Shown here one piece after another: positions 1-8,012 of a stretch of DNA of 41,931 nucleotides (position 1 is its first letter; every line of letters starts with the position of its first letter). Source of the DNA: Lachnospiraceae bacterium (GTDB lineage: Bacteria > Bacillota > Clostridia > Lachnospirales > Lachnospiraceae); assembly GCA_004552595.1 (NCBI GenBank), contig SFNX01000023.1:1-41931 (forward strand), given 5' to 3'. The notes beneath the pieces were generated by a model that worked only from the letters and a program-made list of their open reading frames with translations, had not been told where the DNA came from and made no database searches. The translations under genes and the position numbers were made by a program.

Positions 1-1
1 C

Positions 2-280
2 TCGCATATTAAAGGGACATTTAATGCAAAAGAAGATTCAATGCTTGTATTAACAATACCATACGAAAAGGGCTGGCATATAAAGATTGATGGTGAAAGC
101 GTTAATCATAGCAGAGTACTCTATGTTCTTACGGGAGTAAGCGTCCAAGAAGGTGTGCATACAATTGAAATGAGATATGTTCCGCAAGGTATAGTTTTAG
201 GGACTATTATTTCATTTATTGCACTGATTTTATTAATAAGTTTATATTTACATTTTGGAAAAACTGTATTAAAAGAATAA
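2..280 (+). CDS. C-terminal end of a YfhO-like multi-pass membrane protein (5' truncated by window edge)
   Basis: The frame is open from the first bases of the window and ends at TAA 278-280, so this is only the tail of a longer gene. The visible part reads as a small beta-rich extracytoplasmic segment with the pattern PYEKGW, then a GV-HTIE-YVPQG stretch, and one final transmembrane helix (about the last 30 residues) with a short basic tail. This pattern is typical of the C-terminus of YfhO-family (GT-C-like) membrane proteins, which are linked to glycosylation of envelope polymers. Function cannot be judged from the tail alone. The next gene starts within a few dozen bases, so the two may be cotranscribed. 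Confidence 0.65.
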   Translation, partial: SHIKGTFNAKEDSMLVLTIPYEKGWHIKIDGESVNHSRVLYVLTGVSVQEGVHTIEMRYVPQGIVLGTIISFIALILLISLYLHFGKTVLKE

Positions 281-331
281 GTGATAAATTATTATTATAA
301 ATCTATGGAAAGGCTTTTAATTGAAGATAAT

Positions 332-904
332 ATGAAGATTACTACAAAGCAGATTACTATGACAGCGGCGCTACTTGCTATATGCATCGTAAGTCAGCTG
401 TTCAAAAATACAAGTGTTTATATTACAGGACCTATTATTAATACATGTATTATTATTGCGGTACTTAATGCAGGACTGATTTCCGGAGTTATACTGTCGG
501 TTATTACACCGGTTACATCGTTTTTTATTACCGGAAGTCCGATTGTATCTGCAATACCGTTAATAATGCCTTGTATTATGATTGGAAATGTATTACTGGC
601 AGTTACACTGAGTGCTGTTATCAGACTGTTTTTAAGAAAAGAAAACAATACAGCGAAGTTAATAAAAAAATCAGAGACTGTTGCCATTGTTGCCGGTATG
701 ATTTTAGGAAGTGTTGTTAAGGCTATGTTTATGGGTGGTGTAATCAGCAATACTCTTATTCCGATGTTTATTCCGGAAAAGATGATGTCAAAGATGGCGG
801 TATTTCAGGCAACATTTTCAGTTACACAACTTATTACGGCATTGATCGGTTCTGTATTTGCATTTGTAATTAACACAGCATTGAAGAAAATTGAAAAATT
901 TTAA
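332..904 (+). CDS. ECF transporter S component (substrate unknown)
   Basis: A hydrophobic protein of about 190 residues with roughly five to six predicted membrane segments. The N-terminal K-Q-I-T-M-T-A-A-L-L-A-I pattern and the Gly/Pro-rich loop ITGSPIVSAIPLIMPCIMIGN are typical of substrate-binding S components of energy-coupling factor transporters, which capture vitamins or related micronutrients and dock onto a shared EcfA/A'/T module. No ECF ATPase or T subunit lies in this window, so it would use a shared module encoded elsewhere. The frame can be extended to a GTG at 281 directly after the preceding stop. The ATG at 332 is preferred because it gives the usual short charged N-terminus and has a weak GAAG upstream; ATG 305 is a third option. 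The substrate cannot be deduced from the sequence. Confidence 0.75.
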   Translation: MKITTKQITMTAALLAICIVSQLFKNTSVYITGPIINTCIIIAVLNAGLISGVILSVITPVTSFFITGSPIVSAIPLIMPCIMIGNVLLAVTLSAVIRLFLRKENNTAKLIKKSETVAIVAGMILGSVVKAMFMGGVISNTLIPMFIPEKMMSKMAVFQATFSVTQLITALIGSVFAFVINTALKKIEKF

Positions 905-919
905 TTGAGGATATTGTTT

Positions 920-2080
920 ATGAAGAAAAAAATATTGTCATTATTAATATGCATATCACTTGTCCTGTCATTTTCGGCATGTTCTAAGAAAGAAGAAGCA
1001 GTAGGAAATGCAGGCGAAGTTGAAACAAATCCCGTAGAAGAGGAAGTGAGTGAGCCTGAAGCTGTAAATGAAGATACAGAGGATACAAAAGAAGCTTCAT
1101 TAGAACAAGAGGAGCAAATAGAAGAAGAGCCTGAAGAGGTAAGAGAAGGGTATTATCGTTCTGAGCTTACGAATGAGTGGACAAATGAAAAAATTAAAAA
1201 TCAGCGTCCGATTGCCGTAATGATAGATAATGAAAAAACCGCGCTTCCTCATTTTGGTACTTCAAGAGCTGACATAGTATATGAGATGATGAATTCGACT
1301 CTTAATGACAGAGTTACAAGATTCATGTGTATTATTAAGGATTACAACTCACTCTCACAGATAGGTTCAATTAGAAGTGTACGTACAACTAATCTTCAGA
1401 TATCACCTGAATATAATTCAATTGTAATTCATGATGGTGGACCGTTATATATAAATGCATATTTTGAAGCTCCGTATGTAGAGCATTTGAGCGGCGGATT
1501 TGCAAGAATTAAGAATGGAAAACCGACTGAATTTACCGAATATATTACTGAAGGTGAAGTTGTAAGCAGATGTAAAAAAGAAGGAATTGGCCTTGAATAT
1601 AATGAATATTATCAGGGCTCACACTGGCAGTTTGCTAAACCTAATAAACAGACTGATTTATCCGAGAGAGATGATTCCTTTGATGCACTAAATATTGAAC
1701 TTCCGTATAGCCATAATAAACCAAAGCTTGAATATATACCTGAAACGGGAGTTTACAGATATTCAGAATACGGACAGGAGTATATCGATGCACTTACAGA
1801 CGAACATATGGAATTTAAGAATGTCATAATCCAGGAGTCAACATTTACACAGTTTGATGAACACGGATATATGAATTTCTGGATACATGACAATGAGAAC
1901 ATGCACGGATATTATCTTACCGGCGGAAAGGCTATCCCTATTACATGGGCTAAGGATAAATACGATATGTTCCCAACACAGTTCTATGTAGCTGACGGTA
2001 CAATGATTCAGATGAATATTGGTAAAACATATATATGTATTGTTCCGGATGATTCATGGGATAAAATTGTTATAAATTAG
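920..2080 (+). CDS. DUF3048 domain-containing lipoprotein (paralogue 1)
   Basis: About 386 residues. It starts with a lipoprotein signal peptide: basic n-region MKKK, hydrophobic core and a lipobox-like SFSAC, so it is probably anchored to the outer face of the membrane. A long acidic Glu-rich linker (roughly residues 25-75) follows, then a two-part DUF3048 body with the family patterns RPIAVMIDNE, ALPHFG, ADIVYE, IGSIRSVR and IHDGGP. The family is widespread in Firmicutes and has no established biochemical role. ATG 920 is chosen because TTGAGGA at 905-911 sits at ideal distance; the upstream TTG start would include that ribosome binding site. A close paralogue lies at 26574-27683. The gene ends convergently with the minus-strand gene, overlapping it by four bases. 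Confidence 0.85.
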   Translation: MKKKILSLLICISLVLSFSACSKKEEAVGNAGEVETNPVEEEVSEPEAVNEDTEDTKEASLEQEEQIEEEPEEVREGYYRSELTNEWTNEKIKNQRPIAVMIDNEKTALPHFGTSRADIVYEMMNSTLNDRVTRFMCIIKDYNSLSQIGSIRSVRTTNLQISPEYNSIVIHDGGPLYINAYFEAPYVEHLSGGFARIKNGKPTEFTEYITEGEVVSRCKKEGIGLEYNEYYQGSHWQFAKPNKQTDLSERDDSFDALNIELPYSHNKPKLEYIPETGVYRYSEYGQEYIDALTDEHMEFKNVIIQESTFTQFDEHGYMNFWIHDNENMHGYYLTGGKAIPITWAKDKYDMFPTQFYVADGTMIQMNIGKTYICIVPDDSWDKIVIN

Positions 2081-2093
2081 AATTCAATTTTAT
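2061..2093. terminator. AT-rich inverted repeat across convergent gene ends, possible bidirectional terminator
   Basis: ATAAAATTG (2061-2069) and CAATTTTAT (2085-2093) are perfect inverted copies separated by 15 bases. They lie inside the last codons of both convergent genes, whose stops overlap at 2077-2080. The stem is AT-rich and no clean T-run follows, so terminator function is only a guess. Confidence 0.3.
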
Positions 2094-2913
2094 AATTCTG
2101 TATTCTTAACGGTATTAACTGCTGCTGAAGCTTCTTATTCATTCGCTCTTTAATTGCGATAGTAGAAGTGAAAATCTTAAACAGTTTGTCGATTTTAATA
2201 TCCTCATCACTGAAATAGGTTTCTTCATCAGGGTTAATGCCGTTTCCTATTATTATGACACATTCCTTCTGCTTCTCATGTACTAAGTACTTATCTCTGA
2301 CTTCATCATAAATCATAAAGTCTTCGTTAGGAAATCGGTTGGCAAAGTGTGACGAAAGAAACATTAGAATATCGCACTTAGGCGCTATCCTTGAAAAGAG
2401 AGTATTATTGCTAAGCTCATGAAACTGAAGGAATTCGCGCCATGATGCAAATTCATTAAATGCGCTTCTGCTAAGAATGTTAATATGGGCGATATTCTTA
2501 TCTGTCCACATATTAAGAAGCTTAAAGCCTGCACCGGCCCTAAGCCCTGTAAGAATACTCTTGTAAATTGCATCAGCCTTTTTATCATCGTTACATGATG
2601 CTGCATACAGAAAAGACTGATAACATTCAAATCCAAACCGGTCACATATTTTCCTTGTAACCTTTAAAGCCTTTTCATTATCGGTTTTAACATCGATATA
2701 TTCACTGAAAAGTTCAAAGTTGCCGATTTCACCTGCTATGATTTTACAGTTATCATGTGTAGTCTCATGTCTTGATACATGAGTAAAAATATCATATATT
2801 GCAGAGAATATCCCCTCGATGCAGTCGCTGCATACATATATTCTGTTACAGTCATTACTCATAATTTCATTGCTACTATTCATATTATCACTAATTATAT
2901 TGTCATTACTCAT
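2077..2913 (-). CDS. TIGR03915/DUF4130-type probable DNA metabolism protein, partner of the radical SAM repair protein
   Basis: About 260-278 residues. The body begins with IYVCSDCIEGIFSAIYDIF and ends with a conserved-looking block TIAIKERMNKKLQQQ-IP-R, matching the N- and C-terminal signatures of the TIGR03915 (DUF4130) family. That family is found next to a TIGR03916 radical SAM protein and is sometimes fused to a uracil-DNA-glycosylase-like domain. Its biochemical role is not established; a part in DNA repair or modification is inferred from the association. Here it lies 86 bases downstream of such a radical SAM gene on the same strand. The longest start (2913) adds a repetitive Asn/Ser-rich lead in which MSND occurs twice. 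The family-like start would be the second MSND at 2862. Neither start has a good ribosome binding site. Confidence 0.75.
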   Translation of the reverse strand: MSNDNIISDNMNSSNEIMSNDCNRIYVCSDCIEGIFSAIYDIFTHVSRHETTHDNCKIIAGEIGNFELFSEYIDVKTDNEKALKVTRKICDRFGFECYQSFLYAASCNDDKKADAIYKSILTGLRAGAGFKLLNMWTDKNIAHINILSRSAFNEFASWREFLQFHELSNNTLFSRIAPKCDILMFLSSHFANRFPNEDFMIYDEVRDKYLVHEKQKECVIIIGNGINPDEETYFSDEDIKIDKLFKIFTSTIAIKERMNKKLQQQLIPLRIQNYKIEF

Positions 2914-2984
2914 ATTGTTATTACTTACAAAATCCCCGAAGAATCAAAAACAATCAATAACGATAAATTGCATCCGGATTTCAG

Positions 2985-3000
2985 ACTGTTAAGTAACAGT
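2985..3000. repeat. Short palindrome between the two repair genes
   Basis: ACTGTTAAGTAACAGT is a palindrome abutting the stop codon of the radical SAM gene (minus strand). As RNA it could form a 6-bp stem with a 4-base loop. It could tune expression of the downstream DUF4130-type gene, but there is no T-run and no known operator match. Confidence 0.3.
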
Positions 3001-4400
3001 TAAGATGCAAATACACCTTGAGACTTAGGTATTATCTCAGGATTAGTCTCAAAGAGACTTAGCTGCTTATAAAATGAACCGTCTCTGCATACTCCTTCGG
3101 GAAGACGTTCATTGATATTTAATAAGTTACGTGTGATGTAATCCTCATCGATCTTAGTAGGATACATCATCTTGCCATTGCATGTGATAAAGTAAAGAGC
3201 TCTCTTAAGTACAACGCCCATTTTCTTAAGTGTATCGAAGTTAAGTGGTGCAAGACGCCTGGCCATCAAAATCTTCCTTACGGATTTAGGACCAATTCCC
3301 GGAACCCGCAGTAAGGTGGTTTTATCTGCAGTGTTTATCTCAACCGGGAATATTGAGAGATTATTAATTGCCCAGTTAGCCTTAGGATCAAGCATTGTAT
3401 TGAAAAAAGGTCTTTCTTTAGAAAGAATTTCATCTGCCTTGAATTCATAAAATCTCATAAGGAAATCAGCTTGATAGAGTCTGTGTTCCCTTAAAAGCGT
3501 AAGATTCTTAATCGCATCGGTATCTGTTGCAGAAAATGTAATATCATCGATGGCACCCGGCAAAGAAGGGTCATTGTTAACATTGACAAATCCCGAATAA
3601 AACACACGCTTGAGATTGAAGTTCTCATAAAGCTTGGCGGCCACATTAACTATCTGGTAGTCGGTTTCATTTGTCGCGCCGATTATCATCTGTGTGCTCT
3701 GGCCGGCAGGAACGAATGACGGCGCATTTTTGAATAAAGCTACTTCGTTCCTGGATGTAGTGATACCGTTCTGAATCATGCGCATAGGCTTAAGGATTGT
3801 CTCACGTGTCTTATTAGGGCAGAGTGCCTTAAGTCCGTCACCGGTAGGAAATTCCAGATTGATGCTCATTCTGTCAACAATAAGTCCGAGCCTGTCTATA
3901 ATTGACTGTGAGGCGCCCGGTATTGCCTTGACATGTATATAACCCTGAAATCTGTACTTGGTACGAAGCATATTAATGGCGGTATACATTAATTCCATAG
4001 TGTAATCGGGAGAATTGATTATTCCCGAGCTAAGGAAAAGCCCCTCGATAAGGTTACGTCTGTAAAACTGTATTGTGAGCTCACAAAGCTCTAAAGGAGT
4101 AAAGCTTGTACGTCTGACATCATTAGAACGGCGGTTAATACAGTACTTACAGTCATAAATACATTCATTGGAAAAAAGAACTTTAAGCAGGGAAATACAT
4201 CTGCCGTCAGCTGCAAAAGAGTGACAAAGCCCGCACGATAGAGTATTGCCTATGCCGGTGCCGTCGCCTTGCCTGTCAGAGCCGCTTGATGTACAGGCAA
4301 CATCGTACTTGGCAGCGTCTGTAAGTATCTTAAGCTTATCATATATTGATAATTCTTCCTTAACATGTGTTATAGGAGAAACGGTCGAAAGATTATTCAT
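3000..4400 (-). CDS. Putative DNA modification/repair radical SAM protein (TIGR03916-like) with helix-hairpin-helix C-terminus
   Basis: About 466 residues. The radical SAM cluster motif C-IYD-C-KY-C lies at about residues 80-87 and would hold the SAM-cleaving [4Fe-4S] cluster. Four more cysteines precede it (about residues 36-68, in CTSSG and LSCGLCHSF...GRC). A helix-hairpin-helix DNA-binding motif (EINTADKTTLLRVPGIGPKSV) lies near residues 350-375. This arrangement matches TIGR03916, a family consistently paired with the DUF4130-type protein encoded just downstream here. A DNA repair or base-modification role is inferred from those links and from the LexA-like boxes in its promoter; no reaction is known. 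ATG 4400 is chosen over 4412 because GAGGG lies immediately upstream of it. Confidence 0.85.
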   Translation of the reverse strand: MNNLSTVSPITHVKEELSIYDKLKILTDAAKYDVACTSSGSDRQGDGTGIGNTLSCGLCHSFAADGRCISLLKVLFSNECIYDCKYCINRRSNDVRRTSFTPLELCELTIQFYRRNLIEGLFLSSGIINSPDYTMELMYTAINMLRTKYRFQGYIHVKAIPGASQSIIDRLGLIVDRMSINLEFPTGDGLKALCPNKTRETILKPMRMIQNGITTSRNEVALFKNAPSFVPAGQSTQMIIGATNETDYQIVNVAAKLYENFNLKRVFYSGFVNVNNDPSLPGAIDDITFSATDTDAIKNLTLLREHRLYQADFLMRFYEFKADEILSKERPFFNTMLDPKANWAINNLSIFPVEINTADKTTLLRVPGIGPKSVRKILMARRLAPLNFDTLKKMGVVLKRALYFITCNGKMMYPTKIDEDYITRNLLNINERLPEGVCRDGSFYKQLSLFETNPEIIPKSQGVFAS

Positions 4401-4424
4401 AAATTCCCTCATCTTATGTTGCTA

Positions 4425-4452
4425 TTGACCCTTTGTTATGGTATTATATTAC
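4425..4452 (+). promoter_or_regulatory. Candidate promoter of the helicase gene
   Basis: TTGACC (4425-4430), a 16-base spacer and TATTAC (4447-4452) form a weak sigma-A-type promoter. The predicted start of transcription, near 4460, would fall inside the LexA-like box at 4453-4466. Confidence 0.4.
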
Positions 4453-4474
4453 CAAACATACGTTCTAATGTCAA
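4446..4474 (-). promoter_or_regulatory. Promoter of the radical SAM/DUF4130 operon
   Basis: Read on the minus strand, TTGACA (4474-4469) is followed after exactly 17 bases by TAATAT (4451-4446). The LexA-like box at 4453-4466 fills the spacer, the expected position for a repressor site. Confidence 0.6.
4453..4466. promoter_or_regulatory. LexA/DinR-like SOS box 1
   Basis: CAAACATACGTTCT agrees at 12 of 14 positions with the Gram-positive SOS consensus CGAACRNRYGTTYC. It lies in the spacer of the leftward promoter and at the predicted transcription start of the rightward one, so a single repressor dimer could shut both. Confidence 0.6.
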
Positions 4475-4482
4475 TGGGAAAT

Positions 4483-4496
4483 CGAACAAATGTACG
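4483..4496. promoter_or_regulatory. LexA/DinR-like SOS box 2, overlapping the helicase start codon
   Basis: CGAACAAATGTACG also agrees at 12 of 14 positions with CGAACRNRYGTTYC. It starts exactly 30 bp after box 1, close to three helical turns, so two dimers could bind the same face. The helicase ATG (4490-4492) is inside it. Confidence 0.5.
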
Positions 4497-6955
4497 AAAA
4501 TGAGCAGAGAGCCCTGATTACGGTTTCGGTACGTAATTTTGTTGAGTTTTTATTAAGAGGCGGTAGTATTGACAACAGAATAAAGTCATCGGGACCTGAT
4601 GTTGAATCAATGCAGGAAGGCGCGAGAATCCACAGGATGATACAGCATAGAATGGGAATCGAGTATCACCCTGAAGTTAATGTATTCTACACGCACAGCT
4701 TTGATAATTATGACCTTAAAGTCGAGGGAAGGGCTGATGGCATCATTGAGGGTAATCCGCTTACTGTTGATGAGATTAAGACTACTCATAAGGATCTTTT
4801 CAAGCTGACTGAGCCCGACCCGATACATCTTGCCCAGGCTAAGTGCTATGCATTTTTTATTCTTGAGGAGATTAATGAAAGCCTTGATAAGAATGTCGTC
4901 ACGGGAGAAGAGATAATTGTATCAGGAGAAAAATCCTTTTGCGAAATAACCGTCAGAATGACATACTGTAATGCTGATACGCTTCAGTGCAAGTATTTCC
5001 ATTATACATATACATTTTCGGAACTTAAGACCTTCTTTTTTGAGCTTCTTCTTTCGTATAAGAAATGGGCGGATTTTGAGTTAACGTGGCCGGATAAGAG
5101 AAATGACACGATTAAAGCACTTTCTTTCCCTTTTTCATATCGTGAAGGACAGAAGGAGCTTATTTCGCAGATTTATCATACAATCACCAATCAGGAACGG
5201 CTGTTTGTCGAGGCGCCGACAGGAACCGGTAAGACAATAGCTACCCTTTACCCGTCAATTAAAGCAATGGGAGAAGGAAAGAGCAGACGTATTTTCTATC
5301 TGACGGCCAAGACAATAACAAGAACGGCAGCATGCGACTGCATTGAGTTGCTCTCAAAGGATGGGCTGGCGGTTAAGTCTACGGTAATAACCGCCAAAGA
5401 AAAAATATGCATGTGTACAGAGAATACTAAATGCAATCCTGATGACTGTCCGTATGCCGACGGCCATTACGACAGGGTTAACGATGCGGTATATGACCTG
5501 CTTACAGGCGAGAATTCATATACGAGGGATGTGATAATGGAATATGCGAATAAGCATATGGTATGTCCGTTCGAATTCAGTCTGGATTTAAGTCTTTTTT
5601 CGGATATTATTATATGCGATTACAATTATGTATTTGATCCTAATGTGTATCTTCGCAGATTTTTTGCAGAAGGGATAAGAGACGATTACATATTCCTGGT
5701 TGATGAGGCACATAATCTTGTCGAGAGAGCAATGGGGATGTTTTCAGCTGACCTATCCAAGGAAAAGATACTTAAGATACGTTCGCTTATTAAACCCTTT
5801 GACAAAGCACTTGCAAGCGCACTTAATAAATGCAATAAGCGGATGTTGGAGCTTAAAAACGAATACGATAAATGCGGAGTGATAGAAGATATTAGTCCGC
5901 TTGTTGTGGCACTGGTAACGTGTAAAGCAAATTTTGACAGATTCTTAGAAGAGAGCGATGGTTTCCCGGATAAAGAAGAGGCTCTTGATTTTTACTTCGA
6001 TTTGCGTCATTTCCTTAATATGTATGAAAATATGACGGACAGTGACTACCTGATTTATGACAGAATCAACGAAAACGGCGAATATATGGTCAAGCTTTTA
6101 TGTACTAATCCGGCGCGAAGTCTTAAGCAGAGCCTTGATAAGGGGATTTGTACTGTTTTCTTTTCGGCAACGCTTCTTCCGATTCAATATTTTAAGGATA
6201 TGCTTACCGGGGAAAATGATAACGCCGTATATGCCAAATCTGTATTCGACCCTAAGAAGAGAGGCCTTTTTATTGCAAAGGACGTAAGCTCCAAATATAC
6301 AAGAAGAACTGAAAATGAATATTACAATATTGCAAGATATATCGATACGGCGATTCGGGCAAGGCATGGCAATTATATTGTGTTTTTTCCTTCATATTCA
6401 TTTATGGAAAGCGTACTAAAACAGTATGAGGAATATTTTGAAGACGGGGATATCCTGCTTCTTAAACAGAATCCAAGGATGAACGAATCAGAGAGAGAAG
6501 ATTTCCTTAAGATGTTTTCAGATTCACTGACAGATAAGAGTTTTAAGAGCCTTCTGGGATTATGCGTTATGGGAGGCATTTTTTCTGAAGGAATTGATCT
6601 TAAGGGAGATAATTTAATCGGAAGCATAATTGTCGGTCCCGGACTTCCAATGGTCAGTGATGAGCGGGAAATCCTTAAGACAAAATATGAAGAAGAGGGA
6701 TTTAACGGATACGATTACGCGTACAGATATCCGGGAATGAATAAAGTGCTTCAGGCGGCAGGAAGGGTTATTCGTACCGAAGAAGACAGAGGCGTTGTAC
6801 TTTTGCTTGAAGAGCGATTCAATCAGACGCATTATACCAAGCTTTTTCCAAGAGAATGGAGTGGATACAGGCAGGTGAGCGTTAGTAACGTAAAATCAGA
6901 AATTTTGCGCTTCTGGGAAGAGCAGAATCTGACAGAATTTTCAGGTGATGTGTGA
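4490..6955 (+). CDS. PD-(D/E)XK nuclease fused to XPD/DinG-like iron-sulfur DNA helicase
   Basis: 821 residues. The N-terminal domain (about 1-200) carries a RecB/Cas4-like nuclease pattern: EGARIH (H48), GRAD (D83), DEIK (D94, E95, K97) and QAKCY (Q116, Y120). A superfamily 2 helicase follows: Walker A APTGTGKT near 242-249, DEAH at 405-408, the SAT-like FFSATL, and motif VI QAAGRVIR at 755-762. Cysteines 307, 309, 315, 320 and 359 lie between Walker A and DEAH, where XPD-family helicases hold a [4Fe-4S] cluster. The expected role is ATP-driven 5'-3' unwinding coupled to cleavage during DNA repair. It is read divergently from the radical SAM repair operon across two LexA-like boxes and is followed by endonuclease IV. 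The ribosome binding site is modest (GGGAA 4477-4481). Confidence 0.85.
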   Translation: MYENEQRALITVSVRNFVEFLLRGGSIDNRIKSSGPDVESMQEGARIHRMIQHRMGIEYHPEVNVFYTHSFDNYDLKVEGRADGIIEGNPLTVDEIKTTHKDLFKLTEPDPIHLAQAKCYAFFILEEINESLDKNVVTGEEIIVSGEKSFCEITVRMTYCNADTLQCKYFHYTYTFSELKTFFFELLLSYKKWADFELTWPDKRNDTIKALSFPFSYREGQKELISQIYHTITNQERLFVEAPTGTGKTIATLYPSIKAMGEGKSRRIFYLTAKTITRTAACDCIELLSKDGLAVKSTVITAKEKICMCTENTKCNPDDCPYADGHYDRVNDAVYDLLTGENSYTRDVIMEYANKHMVCPFEFSLDLSLFSDIIICDYNYVFDPNVYLRRFFAEGIRDDYIFLVDEAHNLVERAMGMFSADLSKEKILKIRSLIKPFDKALASALNKCNKRMLELKNEYDKCGVIEDISPLVVALVTCKANFDRFLEESDGFPDKEEALDFYFDLRHFLNMYENMTDSDYLIYDRINENGEYMVKLLCTNPARSLKQSLDKGICTVFFSATLLPIQYFKDMLTGENDNAVYAKSVFDPKKRGLFIAKDVSSKYTRRTENEYYNIARYIDTAIRARHGNYIVFFPSYSFMESVLKQYEEYFEDGDILLLKQNPRMNESEREDFLKMFSDSLTDKSFKSLLGLCVMGGIFSEGIDLKGDNLIGSIIVGPGLPMVSDEREILKTKYEEEGFNGYDYAYRYPGMNKVLQAAGRVIRTEEDRGVVLLLEERFNQTHYTKLFPREWSGYRQVSVSNVKSEILRFWEEQNLTEFSGDV

Positions 6956-6972
6956 TATTATATAGTTAATAC

Positions 6973-6995
6973 GGACCGTTTTTTCACCTCGGTCC
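6973..6995 (+). repeat. Hairpin between helicase and nfo
   Basis: GGACCG (6973-6978) and CGGTCC (6990-6995) can pair around an 11-base loop. No T-run follows, so it may be an mRNA processing or attenuating hairpin rather than a terminator. Confidence 0.35.
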
Positions 6996-7022
6996 AAAAT
7001 GATAAAAAGACAAGGAGAAATT

Positions 7023-7883
7023 ATGATAAAGCTTGGTTCACATGTTGGAATGTCCGGAAAGGATATGTTTCTTGGTTCAGCTAAGGAAGCGGTAAGCTAT
7101 GGGGCTAACTGCTTTATGGTATATACCGGGGCACCGCAGAATACGAAGAGAAGAGCGGTAAGCGAGCTTAATATTGAAGCCGGAACGGAATATATGAAGG
7201 CGCACGGGATAGAAGATATTATAGTCCATGCTCCATACATCATTAATCTTGCAAATACGATAAAGCCTGAAATTTATTCTCTTGCAGTTGAATTTCTTGC
7301 AACAGAGCTTGAAAGAAGCAGCGCAATGGGCTCTAAATATATGGTGCTTCATCCGGGCTCGCATGTTGAAGCCGGAGTAGAGGCAGGTACTAAATCAATT
7401 ATAAAAGGAATTAACGAAGTCCTTACTAAGGATACCGAATGTATGATTGCACTTGAGACAATGGCCGGAAAGGGTTCTGAGATCGGCTCTTCGTTTGAAG
7501 AACTTGCCGCCATTTTTGATGGAGTAACATACAATGACAAGTTAAGGGTTTGCTTCGATACATGTCATACTAATGATGCAGGGTATGACGTTAAAAATGA
7601 TTTCGATGGTGTAATTAATGATTTTGACAAAATCATTGGCAAAGACCAAATTGTCTGCTTCCATATTAATGACAGTATGAATCCGATGGGAGCGCATAAG
7701 GACAGACATGCCAACATCGGAAACGGAACAATCGGTTTTGAAGCACTTCATTATATAGTTCATCATCCTGATTTTATTGATGTAATGAAGATTCTTGAGA
7801 CTCCATACATTCAGGATCCTGATGATGATAAAAAGAAGCTGCCTCCGTACAAAGAGGAAATTTCTCGATTACTTAAAGCATAA
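7023..7883 (+). CDS. nfo: Endonuclease IV (apurinic/apyrimidinic endonuclease)
   Basis: 286 residues with a TIM-barrel fold expected from the family. All nine zinc ligands of endonuclease IV are identifiable: H69, H110, E145, D179, H182, H214, D227, H229 and E259, in the motifs VHAPY, LHPGSH, ALET, CFDTCH, FHINDS, KDRHANIGNG and ILETPY. The enzyme cleaves 5' of abasic sites in base-excision repair and acts in the cytoplasm. ATG 7023 is chosen because AAGGAGA lies four bases upstream; an in-frame ATG at 6999 would place that site inside the gene. It follows the nuclease-helicase on the same strand after about 67 bases that contain a hairpin, so it may be the second gene of an SOS-regulated operon. 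Confidence 0.95.
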   Translation: MIKLGSHVGMSGKDMFLGSAKEAVSYGANCFMVYTGAPQNTKRRAVSELNIEAGTEYMKAHGIEDIIVHAPYIINLANTIKPEIYSLAVEFLATELERSSAMGSKYMVLHPGSHVEAGVEAGTKSIIKGINEVLTKDTECMIALETMAGKGSEIGSSFEELAAIFDGVTYNDKLRVCFDTCHTNDAGYDVKNDFDGVINDFDKIIGKDQIVCFHINDSMNPMGAHKDRHANIGNGTIGFEALHYIVHHPDFIDVMKILETPYIQDPDDDKKKLPPYKEEISRLLKA

Positions 7884-7930
7884 TTATTTTGTCACATTTT
7901 CACAAAAACACGCCATAATCAGTAATAATA

Positions 7931-7960
7931 TTGTTGTTTTTTGTATAAATATCGTATAGA
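7931..7960 (+). promoter_or_regulatory. Candidate promoter of the chemoreceptor gene
   Basis: TTGTTG (7931-7936), 18 bases, TATAGA (7955-7960) in an AT-rich gap. I looked for a flagellar sigma-28 motif and did not find a convincing one. Confidence 0.4.
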
Positions 7961-8012
7961 ATTATTATGTACGATTAAGGGTATAAGTTTATTTTTAAGG
8001 AGAGATTTTGAC

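Noticed and set aside
2779..3003. Plus-strand open frame opposite the DUF4130-type gene
   Set aside because: No family pattern, no ribosome binding site, and it overlaps a clear gene on the other strand.
7884..8012. Sigma-28 (flagellar) promoter for the chemoreceptor
   Set aside because: No convincing TAAA...GCCGATAA-type pair; only a weak sigma-A-like match.
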